Part shown: positions 1-12,892 of the stretch, one piece after another | Numbering within the stretch: position 1 is the stretch's first letter | Layout of the letters: the number at the start of each line of letters is the position of its first letter | DNA from: Panulirus ornatus | Lineage: Eukaryota > Arthropoda > Malacostraca > Decapoda > Palinuridae | Assembly (NCBI RefSeq): GCF_036320965.1 | Contig: NC_092264.1 | Location: 13,834,775-13,898,774 of the forward strand | Length of the DNA stretch: 64,000 nt | Direction of reading: 5' to 3' | Program-made: the position numbers and the translations under genes | The notes under the pieces: model-generated | Told to the model about the DNA's origin: nothing | What the model saw: the letters and a program-made list of their open reading frames with translations, nothing else | Database searches by the model: none

Positions 1-1433
<1,433 letters not shown>

Positions 1434-1436
1434 TCT

Positions 1437-2090
1437 TTGTCAACCTTTCCTCACTCATCCTCTTCAGACATCCAAACCATTTCAGCACAATCTTCAGCTC
1501 GCTCAACCATATTCTTATTACCACAGCTTTCTCCTACCCAGTCATTACTTACTTGATTAACCCTCCTCATACCACATTTTGTCTTCGTACAATTAATTCC
1601 CAGCACATTTCGTACCTTCCCATATGTAAACCATGCCTGGCATCCCTGCAACACCTTTGGAACCACTGTACTGTCAGACTTGCCCATCTTCGCACTCTTA
1701 GATCGTGAACTCTCTTTCCACATATTTCTGAATGCTCTTAGGATTTTTGTCCCCTCACCCATTCAAGGATCACTTCACCTCCCATGGTTCCGTTCGCTTC
1801 CATGCCTACTATCAGGTTACTAAAACACTTCACTTCCTCCATGTTTTCTCCGGTCAAAATTATGTTCCACCTAACCTGTCATTTCACTGTTAAACCTTCC
1901 TTGCTTTTATTCACATCTGCTCCCAACTTCCTCTGCAGTTTCTCACTCGAATCTGCTACCAGCGTCGAGTCATCTGCAAGCAATAACTGACTCGCTTTCT
2001 AAGCACTCCTCATCCTTGCTCACTCACTCTCCTCACCACCCTCATCCATTCACGGACTGATCAGCCATGGTTGCATCACACACCCCCCTA
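1437..2090 (-). mobile_element. Divergent RTE-like LINE fragment R2
   Basis: The minus strand encodes recognisable but frame-broken pieces of the same protein region as R1: an ADDSTLVADSSEKLQ-like motif C near 1940-2000, a KSKEGL-like segment, MEEVKCF near 1830, and a C-terminal stretch at 1451-1762. It is clearly more divergent than the other copies (many substitutions and indels), so it is either an older insertion or a second subfamily. It lies tail to tail with R1 across (TA)n. Confidence 0.7.
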
Positions 2091-2302
2091 AGGCAGACCA
2101 CTGTTGAAAATGTCGATCAATTCACTGTTAGAACTGGCAACATTGAAGTATGCAGGATGACCATGAAAGATGTACATGGCATTACTGGTAATTATGTAAA
2201 GCTGTAGGTTAGAACTATGATTCGACCTTTTTGAATTGGTCTTTTTTTTACTGTTAAACGATATCACAAGATAATCTTTTTGGGTACATCAACGATGCTT
2301 AC
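2091..2302. other. Intergenic or intronic spacer, nothing recognised
   Basis: No motif or repeat recognised. On the minus strand this would be the start of the intron after exon 9 of the transporter gene. Confidence 0.5.
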
Positions 2303-2447
2303 GTTATGAAGGAGTAACCGAAGTGTCTGATGGCATACACGAAGAAGGAAATGACGAAGACGACATGGCGGCCCAGCTTCTCTACCATCTTGTCCATAAC
2401 GATCATGATCGGGGACCCCACCAGGTTGCCCACCGTCATCGTCAGAC
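2303..2447 (-). CDS. MFSD6: MFSD6-like transporter, exon 9 (last visible)
   Basis: Integral membrane transporter of the major facilitator superfamily (MFS_1_like group; substrate unknown). The 145-nt exon begins after an acceptor (minus strand gagcag, ending at 2448) and ends at a GTAAGC donor (2297-2302). With the single G carried over from exon 8 it reads in frame as LTMTVGNLVGSPIMIVMDKM, then VEKLGRHVVFVISFF and YAIRHFGYSFI. This covers two membrane segments joined by a short charged loop with an MFS motif-A-like MDKMVEKLGR, which corresponds to the C-terminal half of MFSD6 proteins. It ends in phase 2. The following exons should lie below position 1 and are not seen between 1 and 2302. 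Confidence 0.72.
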
Positions 2448-3599
2448 CTGCTCATGGCTCCAAGAGTCAGACATTCGTCTCTTCGTTACATTTTACATCA
2501 ACTGTTTGCATACTACCTTCGGGCTGTGCTAGAGGGCAGCTGCGGCCCCGCTTGTAGCAGAGGAATGGCAGAAACTAAGGAGGGAAGGAGGTTCAGACAG
2601 CCACACTGTAGATTAATACGAAGACTCAACTTACCAGACTCATTGGACGATCCTGCGGATAAGTTACAGAAAACACCTAAGTAACACTCAAATTACTTCG
2701 TCTATACCTCCAATAATATTCTATCTGTTGTTTTGATACTATGCAAAAAGTCAGTTTATGATAAGAATAACACATTATATTACCATCCAAAATACACTTT
2801 GTATAAGAGCACTTAATTCTTGTGTATTACCATCATATAACTAAGATATGTTAACTGGGTGTACGGCTTTTTTATGTCAAATTGTTGCAGTGACACGAAT
2901 TTCAGAACAAGACTAGGCTCACTGATCAGGGGGGAAGCAGAAGACCAAAAGGTGAATTAATCAGAGCGCGAGACATGTTAATCCGAGTGACAGAACATCT
3001 GACAAAGGATGTGTCCTTAATGCTTGTACCATTCAGATCTGTAATTACAACTGTTGTATGTTCTGTTCTCAAGCAGTGCCAGCAGCCAGGCCATTTGCCA
3101 GACAGTTGCGCATCAAGCAACTGTCTCCACTATGTTTTGACAAGTTGTTTATTGTAGATATGACGAACAAATGGGTATGTTTTACCAGTCTCTGCATGCA
3201 TCTTCTCCGCTTGGCTTTAAGGAAATTTATTTATCAGACAATAGACTAATGGTGTTTGGCCTTGTCTTGAGAGCACTTATATAGACAAACTCCAACGAAC
3301 TGCCCACCTACATAACATGTACTTGTAACTTATGATATCATTCACTCGAAGTGTAATAAACTCTGAAGATCACCAAAGATGGTACGAAGTTTGCCTCTCC
3401 TCAGTGCCTAGGTTTCCTTGAGGATCCTTGCAGCAGCATCAAAAGCCTACCTGTTACTAACTAGTGCAATGCCATCAAAGTGCTTTCCTTATGGTTGCCA
3501 GAGAACTACATTATAGCCAGCTCTTCTCTGAACCCATCGCTTGGAGCTGCATGTTGATCCAGTTCCATCACTACATGTGCAGTGCTTGCTTGATGGTTC
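2448..3599. other. Intron 8 segment, nothing recognised
   Basis: Unique-looking, moderately AT-rich sequence. Around 3255-3360 there is a TATA-like ttatatagac and later an aataaa, just upstream of a decayed Gypsy element. This could be an old LTR, but no matching second LTR was found. Confidence 0.4.
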
Positions 3600-5035
3600 A
3601 TGCCATCGGAACTAACATCAAAAATCCATTCCTTCAGCAGCTGCCTCCACGCATTCAGCAAGTCTCACCACAGCTGACCCTTCTATACCTCAGACAGCCT
3701 TTGCTTCTGTGGCAGATCGTATCAGCCAAATTCAAGTCCATATCTTTGTTTACAGCTTTGGGTCAGGACAAAGGAGTCCCACAAGATCAACTTACTACAA
3801 AGCTGCTATCAGGTCCATTAAGGAAGTGTAAATCATAATTCATAGTTTCAGGAAAAACCAGCTCAGTCCTTTTTAAGAAGATCCAGCCACCAATCTTCAC
3901 TATGGTAACATCCAGGTCACTGTTTTTATCATCTTTGGTTCCTTAACCAGGATCACAAACACCAAACATCCAGTATGTAGTAAGAATGTCCTTCAGCGAG
4001 CACTCCTCGTGACTAGTGTGCCTTTGTTCCCCTCATCCTTCTGCATGTCAGACTGTCTTTTAATCCATCACATGTTTGTTCCCTTTGGATCAAACGTCTC
4101 CACATACCTTACCCGGATGGCATTAAGATTCCTAACAATGAACTGCGCACTTTATCCATTGACTTTGGTCTGTAGGGTCATTGATGATGGATTTTCCTCC
4201 AGACCAATGTGAAAGAGCTAATGCTGGTTGGCTTCGATTTCCTTCCGCACGGCAAACTTTTCGTGAGTTCTAACACCTTGGTCTCACCCCTATCTAGACC
4301 TCATCATCAGTTTGCTAGCTTTTCTTATTGAGCCTTGCTAGAACTCTGTACCCTAATGACAGATTTCGCAATATTCAGTGAACGCCACTTTTGATGCCTC
4401 CACTACCTGGCACCCTCGTACTCATCACATATAGACCTCTGAATCTCTAACTTGCCCTTGCAATGGATGAAACCTGCCAAGGACACACTCCACAAGGTAC
4501 TGAAGATTGATATTATACGTCCTTCTTACAACTGTTGAACATTTCATCTCAACATGGTCCCCAGGTCTTCCTTAGGCAATTGGTGCCTTTGTGGTAATTA
4601 CCATGCATCTCTCCCCATACCACCTCTTTTAGGCCTCCCTCCTCAACTTCCACAGATCTGTGATGTTCTCCCAAAACAAATTTTGCTCTGAATCCAAACC
4701 GATTGCTAAGGAGCCAAGTCATGTTCTCCAAAACATATTTGATCTGGATCGGTTCCTGTGGAGCGTAGTAAGATTCGCAAGACCAATGTCACCAAGCCCT
4801 TCAGCCATTTGAGACCTATCCACGTGTCTTTTGGATAATGAAATGTAACCCAAATTTTCCACTGGCTCATCATCTGGGCTCCTCAGGGTCTCCACCCTTG
4901 TTAAATCTGCACAGATACATCCTGGTGACCAGCGACTCCTCCGAGAAACACCTGCAGCACATTAGCCAACTCTTCACGTGCCTATGGGACTAAGGCCTGC
5001 AGATGAACCCGATACATGTGTGTTTGGTACCTCTT
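3600..5035 (+). mobile_element. Decayed Ty3/Gypsy-like retrotransposon (protease and RT remains)
   Basis: The forward frames contain shattered but recognisable Gypsy pol. Near 4100-4260 is the protease C-terminal region (PDGIKIPN, RTLSIDFGL, then NVKELMLVGFDFLPHGKLFV), resembling the usual ...LSLDLGLRR...GADFL... order. Near 4540-4640 is the RT entry block (HLNMVPRSSLGNWCLCGNYH, equivalent to the PLHMVPK...DWRPCGDYR pattern). Near 4760-5020 is the palm-domain region (VTKPFSHLRPIHVSFG ... NVTQIFH). The core catalytic block is not intact, and stops and frameshifts are frequent. It is an old, dead insertion inside intron 8, and I cannot delimit the ends. Confidence 0.6.
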
Positions 5036-6155
5036 GTCATCACCCTCCTCAGACACCAGGTGTTGGCTGATGGCATACAACTGCTGGAGGAGGCTGAAGA
5101 TGCCGAGGAGCTTCCTCGCAACTTCGTCACCACAGAAGCTACAACCTGAAGGTCGTATTTGTCTCATTGCTTCATTCTCTGCTCGAGACCGAAGAAGAAT
5201 GTGTATGAACCAGTTTCAGTTGGACTGTAGCTGTAAACAATCCCTTTACCACTGTCAAACAGATAACAAAACTCACTCAACCCTGCCTCTGGTACTTCAT
5301 CATCATCCTTTCCATAGATTCCTCCTGTTTCATTGCTACTGGTGCTCTTCATCTTCTAATCAACAACTTGATTTTCCCAAGCGGTTGCCTCCAACGCGGG
5401 AAAATTTTTAGCATCTTCAGCGAGGAAAACAACGTACCATCTGTGTTGTCTTTCAATTCCTCTGCAGTTTCCTTAAGGGCCAAGAGTTTGACTGTCTTAC
5501 CACCTGCATGTGTCTCAGTATGCCATTATTACTAGGATCAACACCCAATTCCTGTGAGTCATCATCTGTCACTTTGAGGGAGCTGACAACACAAGTGTTT
5601 ACGCCTCCACCACAAATCAGCTCATCTACTTCTCTTTGGTAGCATTAGCTCACTAATAGGACCCAGTCTTACCTGGCTTTCAAGAACCCCCGCAAGCGTT
5701 CTGTAACTAGGGAAAAGCAGACATCACGAGGGTCCATTTCTAGGATATCTTTTTGAAGTTAAATCTGTCCATTCCTATTCTGAGCGGACTGAGGTAATGA
5801 TAGAACAGAAGAAGCATGCTACCCATCCTCCTCGCCCTCTAGCAACAGGGGGAAAAAATGGAAGAGAAACTTTGCATTGATGAAAAAGTCTGGAGTGAGA
5901 GAAATTCTGGTTATGAAATAATACTGCACTGTTCCACCTGCTGCACTGCAATTTAGTCATAACGTTTGGAATGAGAAAAAGTTGATGACGTGTATATACA
6001 GTTTTTCCTTGTGTTCATTCCATAGACAGCTGGACTGGTGAAAAAATTGTCTTGACCAGATTTTTATTAAGTATTTATATTCTTTGGTTAAGTAACGTTT
6101 GCTGGTATATTGTTCCAGTGTTCAACGCTCCTGTTTATATATGTATGTATGTATG
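5036..6155. other. Intron 8 segment, nothing firmly recognised
   Basis: May contain further Gypsy pol remains up to about 5700, but I could not match specific domains. Short ORFs on both strands (around 5016-5411) have no recognisable family. Confidence 0.35.
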
Positions 6156-6410
6156 TATATTGGAAAGGATCACAATTTTGCGCGTGATCAAGTATATTCT
6201 AAGAGTCCACGGGGTAAATGAAACACGATAAGTTCCCAAGTGCACTTTCGTGTAATAATCACTTCATCAGGGATCAGGAGAGACACAAGAGAGAAATATA
6301 ACAGTCAGTTGATATACAACGAAGAGACGCAGCTAGGATGCCATTTGGTGAACATGCGATTGTCCAAGACAGACAACAAGCGTATCATAAACTTATTATT
6401 TTGCAAATTT
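6156..6410 (-). mobile_element. Fold-back element copy F1 (single arm, hammerhead-like core)
   Basis: Shares about 240 bp with elements at 28771-29107 and 60919-61098: ggaaaggatcacaattttgcgcgtgatcaag, then gagtccacgggg, then a conserved core. On the minus strand the core reads CTGATGA (6264-6270), 14 nt, then GAAA (6246-6249) and the palindrome AGTGCACT. Only one arm is present here, so this is a monomer. It has accumulated more substitutions than the other copies and is flanked by a (GTAT)n-like stretch near 6140-6160. Confidence 0.7.
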
Positions 6411-6489
6411 TATGAACAATAAAGTTATCTAATTTGTATAGACCATCACTAATATTAAGATTATAATTCTTTGTGTATTTAATGATAGA

Positions 6490-7270
6490 ATATGAGTATT
6501 TCCTCGTCTTACCCATTCACAACTTTGCCTAGCAGCTTTGTATCGTCTGCATATTTGGAGATCATGGGTAAGAGACTAAGTTTGAGAACATTTGTGTGTA
6601 ACATGAAAGGAGTTGGACCAAGGACCGACCCCTGTGGTACACCATTCCTCACCTTCAGCCAGTCTGAGGCTTCGCCATTTTAAAACTACAAGATGTTTCG
6701 TATAGGAGAAACACTCCATGATTCCATAAGCATAGTTGCTCCCCTGTTCCTTGTGCTTGTACTGAACAATCTCTTGTGCAGTACTTCCTTGTAAGTCATT
6801 CTGAAAGTCTTAGTACATTGCATCGTAGGAGTACATTGCATCATAGGGGTACAGTGCGTCGTAGGAGTACTTTTGATTCCATCAACCATATATAACATTG
6901 AAAAATTCTTGTACATTTGATTGATATCTTTCGTTGCTGAAGCCATGCCGGTTTACTGGTGTTATATTGTGATCTTTGTCTCAATACTTTTCCAATCGTT
7001 TTACCCACAACTGATGTGAGGTTAATTGGGCGTCTGTCCATTACACTTGTAATCTCTTTTCTCTTATATAAAGGAAACATCTATTTCCAGTCTAAGTAGC
7101 GTACATTCCCGTAAGTGATTTGTTAGATACGTTCGTTACAAAAGGCATCAGTTGTCATCTGATCTTTTCCAAGAAATTTAGCGCAAGGTTATCAGGCTTA
7201 CTTAATTTACCGGGATCAATTTGAACCAAGTGTTTTAGCAATTCATAACTCAAAATTTACTATACTTGTA
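6490..7270 (-). mobile_element. CR1/Jockey-like LINE reverse transcriptase remnant
   Basis: On the minus strand, from 5' to 3': LDPGKLSKPDNLA (about 7230-7195), MFPLYKRKE followed by RPINLTSVVGKTIGKVLR (about 7080-7000), then WLKVRNGVPQGSVLGP and KYADDTKLLGKV (about 6670-6520). These are RT motifs of the CR1/L2/Jockey type (GVPQGSVLGP with YADD), unlike the LRQGC/FADD of the abundant RTE family. A stretch between motifs 2 and B is deleted or scrambled (around 6790-6870, where a short tttc/tacattgcatcgtagg repeat occurs). It is a dead copy. Confidence 0.75.
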
Positions 7271-8105
7271 ATTTTTCGTCATCTACCTCCCCCTAACTTT
7301 TTTTTTTCTTTCAGTTGTGGCATGTATCACTCCTCTTCGATTTTATGTAGAGTTATGGAGTTAATTGGATTGAAGTTTCCTTGGCGTCATTAGGTACTTT
7401 ACACCATGCTCAGTCGGTGGTGCTCCTGTTGTAAATGTCATTTTTCTTTGACTTGAATATTTAAAGAATTCCCTGAGGTAATTCTTAACATTCATGATAT
7501 TCTAATATTCACTTTGTCCTGTGACCATTTTGCTGTCCCTTTGTATTTCCACCAGTTATTGATGACTCATTGTCGTCTCAACTGCGTAGCGCTCACCGCA
7601 GGAAAATCTAGGGAATTTCGAAATGTGTGAGGTGGAGACAGTGTGCATTTGTGGACTGAATACCAGCAACCTACTTGTGGATGAGGCTGAAAGAAAAGAC
7701 TAACAAAACCGGACCTAGGAAAGGAACTCAGGAGCCAGTGAAGTGCGTGTTCACTCCTCTGCTGTCACTGACAAGCAAGTGGTGTATCTACCTGGTCAGT
7801 GGCAGCCTTCCGACCGAGAGTGACAGAATATTTACCTACGACGAGAGTTACAAGCTGTGTTATTTGCTGAGTTACGTGTAAGATGAAGAGATGTTGTGTT
7901 TATGGACTGATTGCCAACAACCCATCCGTAGGAGAGGCAGAAGGAAGAGACACGTTGGCTCACTGCACAGATGTCCCTTTTTCTCGCTCTCTCTTCCAAT
8001 GCTCATTGATCTCCCTGGTGTCGTGGATGGTGGCGGTCTACCACCTATATAAAGCGAGTGAAAAAGAGAAATAATTAAAAAAAAAAAAAGAATTGAGATG
8101 CTTAC
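7271..8105. other. Intron 8 segment, nothing recognised
   Basis: No repeat or coding homology recognised. The short open frames at 7675-8074 on the plus strand have no recognisable family. Confidence 0.4.
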
Positions 8106-8274
8106 CTAAGAGATAGGTGGGAGCTCCGAGCTCCTTCAGGTAAACGAAGAGGAAGCTCTCGATGAAGCCCCAGTTGGAACCTTGGGCCAGTACCATGAAG
8201 AGGAAGGCGTCCACCTCAACCCTGGTGACCAGCTGCCACAGTTTCTTCAGCACTTTGTCATCGGCCGTGTCCAC
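8106..8274 (-). CDS. MFSD6: MFSD6-like transporter, exon 8
   Basis: A 169-nt exon. The acceptor follows a pyrimidine/GT tract (minus strand ggttgcag, ending at 8275) and the donor is GTAAGC (8100-8105). It reads VDTADDKVLKKLWQLVTRVE, then VDAFLFMVLAQGSNWGFIE and SFLFVYLKELGAPTYLL. The first part is a charged cytoplasmic loop and the rest is one to two membrane helices. The FLFVYLKELGAP segment aligns in position with the FLYWHLEDLNG region of vertebrate MFSD6. Phase is 0 in and 1 out; the leftover G completes a glycine codon with the GT of exon 9, giving an in-frame splice. Confidence 0.78.
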
Positions 8275-8599
8275 CTGCAACCACACACACACACCCTGTT
8301 AGTTTGCCTGATGAAGGAGGGATATTCACCTTCTCTCATTAGCGATATACATTTATTCTTTACCACTTTTATTATGTTAGCGGTCAGGTATAAAACACTG
8401 AGACGAGAGCTCCCAATCGCACTCGAGCCTCACAGACTATTCCATAATTTCTCCCCTTGGCATCTTCATTTGCTCTCGTTCCGCCTACTGACATACGTCG
8501 TCCCCCGTAATACCACAATGTGTACCTACGAATTTACATGAGAAAGACAGATAACAGGAGGCCTGGTTGGCCGACAACTTGGTTGTCTGGAGAAAAGAA
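8275..8599. other. Intron 7 segment, nothing recognised
   Basis: Contains a short (CA)n, cacacacacacac, at about 8282-8294 that forms part of the pyrimidine/GT tract upstream of the exon 8 acceptor on the minus strand. Nothing else recognised. Confidence 0.45.
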
Positions 8600-9563
8600 A
8601 AATGTCATTGCGCTTAGTACTTTTTCAAGCTATCATCGACTCCCCGCTGCTGCACATTATCCTTCTAGTGCCCCCGTTACTGCTGTCGTTTATACATTTA
8701 TTTTTGCGTTTTTCTAAAAGTATATCTGAATTTATTAAGTATTTGTCAAAACGACTTTTGAAGGTGTTTATAGTTTTAGCATTCCCTGCGTCTGACGGAA
8801 ACTTATTCCAGTGCTCAGCACAGGAAAAGAAGCCTTTTCCCCACATCCCGTACTACATCTTTTAGCTTTGAGTTTTATTCCATTTGTCCTAGTAACCTTA
8901 TTTTCATGTATTCGAAAAGATGGTTGTGGTGTACTTTATCGAACTTGTTCCGAATTTTGAACACTTAGATTAAGTTGCCGCGAAGTCTTATTTTTTTTTA
9001 AGGGAGAAGAGATCCTGTCGTTTTAGCCTCTTCGTATAACAGATTTCTAAAGGATGGGATTAATTTTGTCGCGAATCTTTGTACTTGCTCTCATTTTTCC
9101 TCGCCTTTTTTTTTTTTATAGTTTGGAGACCAAAACTGGACTGACTATTCAAAGTGTGGCCTTGCTAGAGAATTATAATGGGTTAGAATTGTTTTTGGTG
9201 TCCTATAATTTATGTTCCTGGCTATGAATCGGATCCATGTACAGAGTTCTTCACTGATTCCTTGAACTTTTGAGTTTATGTAAAAGTCTCTTGTGATGTG
9301 CTTTATGGAAAACCTTTTGGATATCTAAATATACTTCATTAGACGGTAATTTTTCGTCCCAATTTTGATATCATTAAAAAAACATGAAGAAATTCCAGCA
9401 AATTGGTCAGGCAGGATCTTCTATAGCGGAAACCATGTTGGTTGTCCAATATAATTTTTTGTTCTAGTAACGTGAGTTTTGCATCGTTTTACTTTTTTCG
9501 ATCATTATATCTAACACTGACGTAAGGCTAATTGGGCGGTAGTTCAAGGCACACCTTTTGACT

Positions 9564-9566
<3 letters not shown>
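8600..9566 (-). mobile_element. CR1/Jockey-like LINE remnant, RT to C-terminus
   Basis: On the minus strand, in correct order: NYRPISLTSV (about 9548-9520), VYLDIQKVFHK followed by HKRLLHKL (motif A region, about 9350-9300), a C-terminal ERRYEEAKT-like segment (about 9060-9000), and the family-typical end FFSCAEHWNKFPSD with INTFKSRFDKYL (8840-8740). Motif A has lost its aspartate pair context and the segment between A and the C-terminus is deleted. Several frameshifts are present, so this is a dead copy in intron 7. Its right end is abruptly replaced by (TA)n at 9567. Confidence 0.75.

Positions 9567-9641
<75 letters not shown>
9567..9641. repeat. (TA)n array
   Basis: TA dinucleotide repeat at the left boundary of the inverted RTE insertion R3. 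Confidence 0.95.
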
Positions 9642-9643
<2 letters not shown>

Positions 9644-12013
9644 AATACTCAACAAACTTATACCTCTGTAATTTGAGCACTCACTCTTATCCCCTTTGCC
9701 TTTGTACAATGGCACTATGCACGCATTCCGCCAATCCTCAGGCACCTCACCATGAGTCATACATACATTAAATAACCTTACCAACCAGTCAACAATACAG
9801 TCACCCCCTTTTTTAATAAATTCCACTGCAATACCATCCAAACCTGCTGCCTTGCCGGCTTTCATCTTCCGCAAAGCTTTTACTACCTCTTCTCTGTTTA
9901 CCAAATCATTTTCCCTAACCCTCGCACTTTGCACACCACCTCGACCAAAACACCCTATATCTGCCACTCTATCATCAAACACATTCAACAAACCTTCAAA
10001 ATACTCACTCCATCTCCTTCTCACATCACCACTACTTGTTATCACCTCCCCATTTGCGCCCTTCACTGAAGTTCCCATTTGCTCCCTTGTCTTACGCACT
10101 TTATTTACCTCCTTCCATAACATCTTTTTATTCTCCCTAAAATTTAATGATACTCTCTCACCCCAACTCTCATTTGCCCTTTTTTTTCACCTCTTGCACC
10201 TTTCTCTTGACCTCCTGTCTCTTTCTTTTATACGTCTCCCACTCAATTGCATTTTTTCCCTGCAAAAATCGTCCAAATGCCTCTCTCTTCTCTTTCACTA
10301 ATACTCTTACTTCTTCATCCCACCACTCACTACCCTTTCTAATCAACCCACCTCCCACTCTTCTCATGCCACAAGCATCTTTTGCGCAATCCATCACTGA
10401 TTCCCTAAATACATCCCATTCCTCCCCCACTCCCCTTACTTCCATTGTTCTCACCTTTTTCCATTCTGTACTCAGTCTCTCCTGGTACTTCCTCACACAA
10501 GTCTCCTTCCCAAGCTCACTTACTCTCACCACCCTCTTCACCCCAACATTCACTCTTCTTTTCTGAAAACCCATACAAATCTTCACCTTAGCCTCCACAA
10601 GATAATGATCAGACATCCCTCCAGTTGCACCTCTCAGCACATTAACATCCATGGGAGGGTATTGATTGAGAGGGTGAAGGCATGTACAGAGCATCAGATT
10701 GGGGAAGAGCAGTGTGGTTTCAGAAGTGGTACAGGATGTGTGGATCAGGTGTTTGCTTTGAAGAATTTATGTGAGAAATACTTAGAAAAGCAAATGGATT
10801 TGTATGTAGCATTTATGGATCTGGAGAAGGCATATGATAGAGTTGATAGAGATGCTCTGTGGAAGGTATTAAGAATATATGGTGTGGGAGGCAAGTTGTT
10901 AGAAGCAGTGAAAAGTTTTTATCGAGGATGTAAGGCATGTGTACGGTGTACGTGTAGGAAGAGAGGAAAGTGATTGATTCTCAGTGAATGTAGGTTTGCG
11001 GCAGGGGTGTGTGATGTCTCCATGGTTGTTTAATTTGTTTATGGATGGGGTTGTTAGGGAGGTGAATGCAAGAGTTTTGGAAAGAGGGGCAAGTATGAAG
11101 TCTGTTGGGGATGAGAGAGCTTGGGAAGTGAGTCAGTTGTTGTTCGCTGATGATACAGCGCTGGTGGCTGATTCATGTGAGAAACTACAGAAGCTGGTGA
11201 CTGAGTTTGGTAAAGTGTGTGAAAGAAGAAAGTTAAGAGTAAATGTGAATAAGAGCAAGGTTATTAGGTACAGTAGGGTTGAGGGTCAAGTCAATTGGGA
11301 GGTGAGTTTGAATGGAGAAAAACTGGAGGAAGTGAAGTGTTTTAGATATCTGGGAGTGGATCTGGCAGCGAATGGAACCATGGAAGCGGAAGTGGATCAT
11401 AGGGTGGGGGAGGGGGCGAAAATTCTGGGAGCCTTGAAGAATGTGTGGAAGTCGAGAACATTATCTCGGAAAGCAAAAATGGGTATGTTTGAAGGAATAG
11501 TGGTTCCAACAATGTTGTATGGTTGCGAGGCGTGGGCTATGGATAGAGTTGTGCGCAGGAGGATGGATGTGCTGGAAATGAGATGTTTGAGGACAATGTG
11601 TGGTGTGAGGTGGTTTGATCGAGTAAGTAACGTAAGGGTAGGAGAGATGTGTGGAAATAAAAAGAGCGTGGTTGAGAGAGCAGAAGAGGGTGTTTTGAAA
11701 TGGTTTGGTCACATGGAGAAAATGAGTGAGGAAAGATTGACCAAGAGGATATATGTGTCGGAGGTGGAGGGAACGAGGAGAAGAGGGAGACCAAATTGGA
11801 GGTGGAAAGATGGAGTGAAAAAGATTTTGTGTGATCGGGGCCTGAACATGCAGGAGGGTGAAAGGAGGGCAAAGAATAGAGTGAATTGGAGCGATGTGGT
11901 ATACCGGGGTTGATGTGCTGTCAGTGGATTGAATCAAGGCATGTGTATGGGGGTGGGTTGGGCCTTTTCTTTCGTCTGTTTCCTTGCGCTACCTCGCAAA
12001 CGCGGGAGACAGC

Positions 12014-12028
<15 letters not shown>
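9642..12028 (+). mobile_element. RTE-like LINE copy R3 with inverted 5' segment
   Basis: Two pieces of one element in opposite orientation. 9642-10648 is antisense and covers the element from the end of the endonuclease (DVNVLRGATGGMSDH) to the early RT (SNYRGISLLSIP). 10649-12028 is sense and starts at GRVLIERVK, a few codons after that point, then runs through RT, C-terminus, short 3' UTR and A-tail. Only about 12 bp separating the two pieces in other copies (encoding GKLY) is missing. This is the structure expected of twin priming. The sense part has a frameshift near 10946 (duplicated tgtacg) and the antisense part one near 10123-10170. Confidence 0.88.
10984..11913 (+). CDS. LINE RT C-terminal fragment (from R3)
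   Basis: Open frame from motif B ([17 protein letters not shown]) through LLFADDTALVAD and the conserved KWFGHMEKMSEERL and [13 protein letters not shown] blocks to the normal stop. The upstream frame (10605-10973: QIGEEQCGFRSG and FMDLEKAYDRVD) is disconnected by a small insertion near 10946. The two halves together show that the copy was intact until recently. Confidence 0.75.
   Translation: MNVGLRQGCVMSPWLFNLFMDGVVREVNARVLERGASMKSVGDERAWEVSQLLFADDTALVADSCEKLQKLVTEFGKVCERRKLRVNVNKSKVIRYSRVEGQVNWEVSLNGEKLEEVKCFRYLGVDLAANGTMEAEVDHRVGEGAKILGALKNVWKSRTLSRKAKMGMFEGIVVPTMLYGCEAWAMDRVVRRRMDVLEMRCLRTMCGVRWFDRVSNVRVGEMCGNKKSVVERAEEGVLKWFGHMEKMSEERLTKRIYVSEVEGTRRRGRPNWRWKDGVKKILCDRGLNMQEGERRAKNRVNWSDVVYRG

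Positions 12029-12105
<77 letters not shown>
12028..12105. repeat. (TA)n array
   Basis: Follows the A-run (12014-12028) of R3. Its other side is a 3' stub of the short bipartite element. Confidence 0.95.
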
Positions 12106-12107
<2 letters not shown>

Positions 12108-12150
12108 TTCATACTATTCGCCATTTCCCGCATTAGCGAGGTAGCTTCTC
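12106..12150 (-). mobile_element. 3' stub of short bipartite element S
   Basis: ctttcatactattcgccatt and the following gcattagcgaggtagc match the antisense 3' end of the five longer S copies (for example 35046-35095). The remainder of the element is missing. Confidence 0.65.
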
Positions 12151-12426
12151 GCTCTGACATCCTTCATTTTATCGACCTCACCACCTTATACATTAACGTA
12201 CTGAACGACCAATGTGATATCACATATCCTAGTCGCAGACCCACCATCAAAAACCACTCATCCTTCTCCCTTCCCGCTGTGCACATACCTTAATGTGGCG
12301 GTAAAAATTGCCTCACTCCAATTAAAAACTTTCTGTTAACTTCGTATTTGTAGCGCCTCTCAGAAGGCCTCTCAGTCAACCCTATCCGATCCTTTGTCGA
12401 GATCCATAAGTGCCATGTACATTTCT

Positions 12427-12459
<33 letters not shown>

Positions 12460-12892
12460 AAATAATAATAATTTCACATCAAACAACATGAATGTAGAGC
12501 AGTTGAGTATATCATACAAATTCACATATATTCGTTATATTTGGTAAGTTCCTAACGAAATTTTGAAAGGTAAAAGTATGGCAGGGAGACACACACATGT
12601 AGGTATTCTAAGAGCTAAACTCATTCACACGACTTTAAGGTGTTACAAGAAAAACAATTGAAAACAAATATGAAACCTCAACTCTTTTTATACTAGTTTA
12701 TCCCACATTAAAGCTGAAAAAAATTAAAGCGTAACGATAATTTCAGAAAACGAATATATGAACACAGCACAACAGTAGCAATTCATGCATCACAACAGAA
12801 CTTCTGGATAACACAAGCACACTCTTCCAGCCAAGCAGTTAGTAATGCCTGAAAGCAATACGAAGCCTCTTTTTAAAACAGCAGCTGATGTC
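12151..12892. other. Intron 7 segment with (TAC)n microsatellite
   Basis: Nothing recognised apart from a TAC/ACT trinucleotide repeat at about 12427-12461 followed by AATAATAAT. Confidence 0.5.

Noticed and set aside
5016..5411. Candidate genes on both strands around 5016-5411
   Set aside because: No recognisable domains and no splice-site support; probably part of old Gypsy or unique intron sequence.
8038..8292. 84-codon minus-strand ORF taken as a small gene
   Set aside because: Its core is exon 8 of the transporter. The flanks beyond 8106 and 8274 are intron, as shown by GT and AG sites and phase agreement with neighbours.
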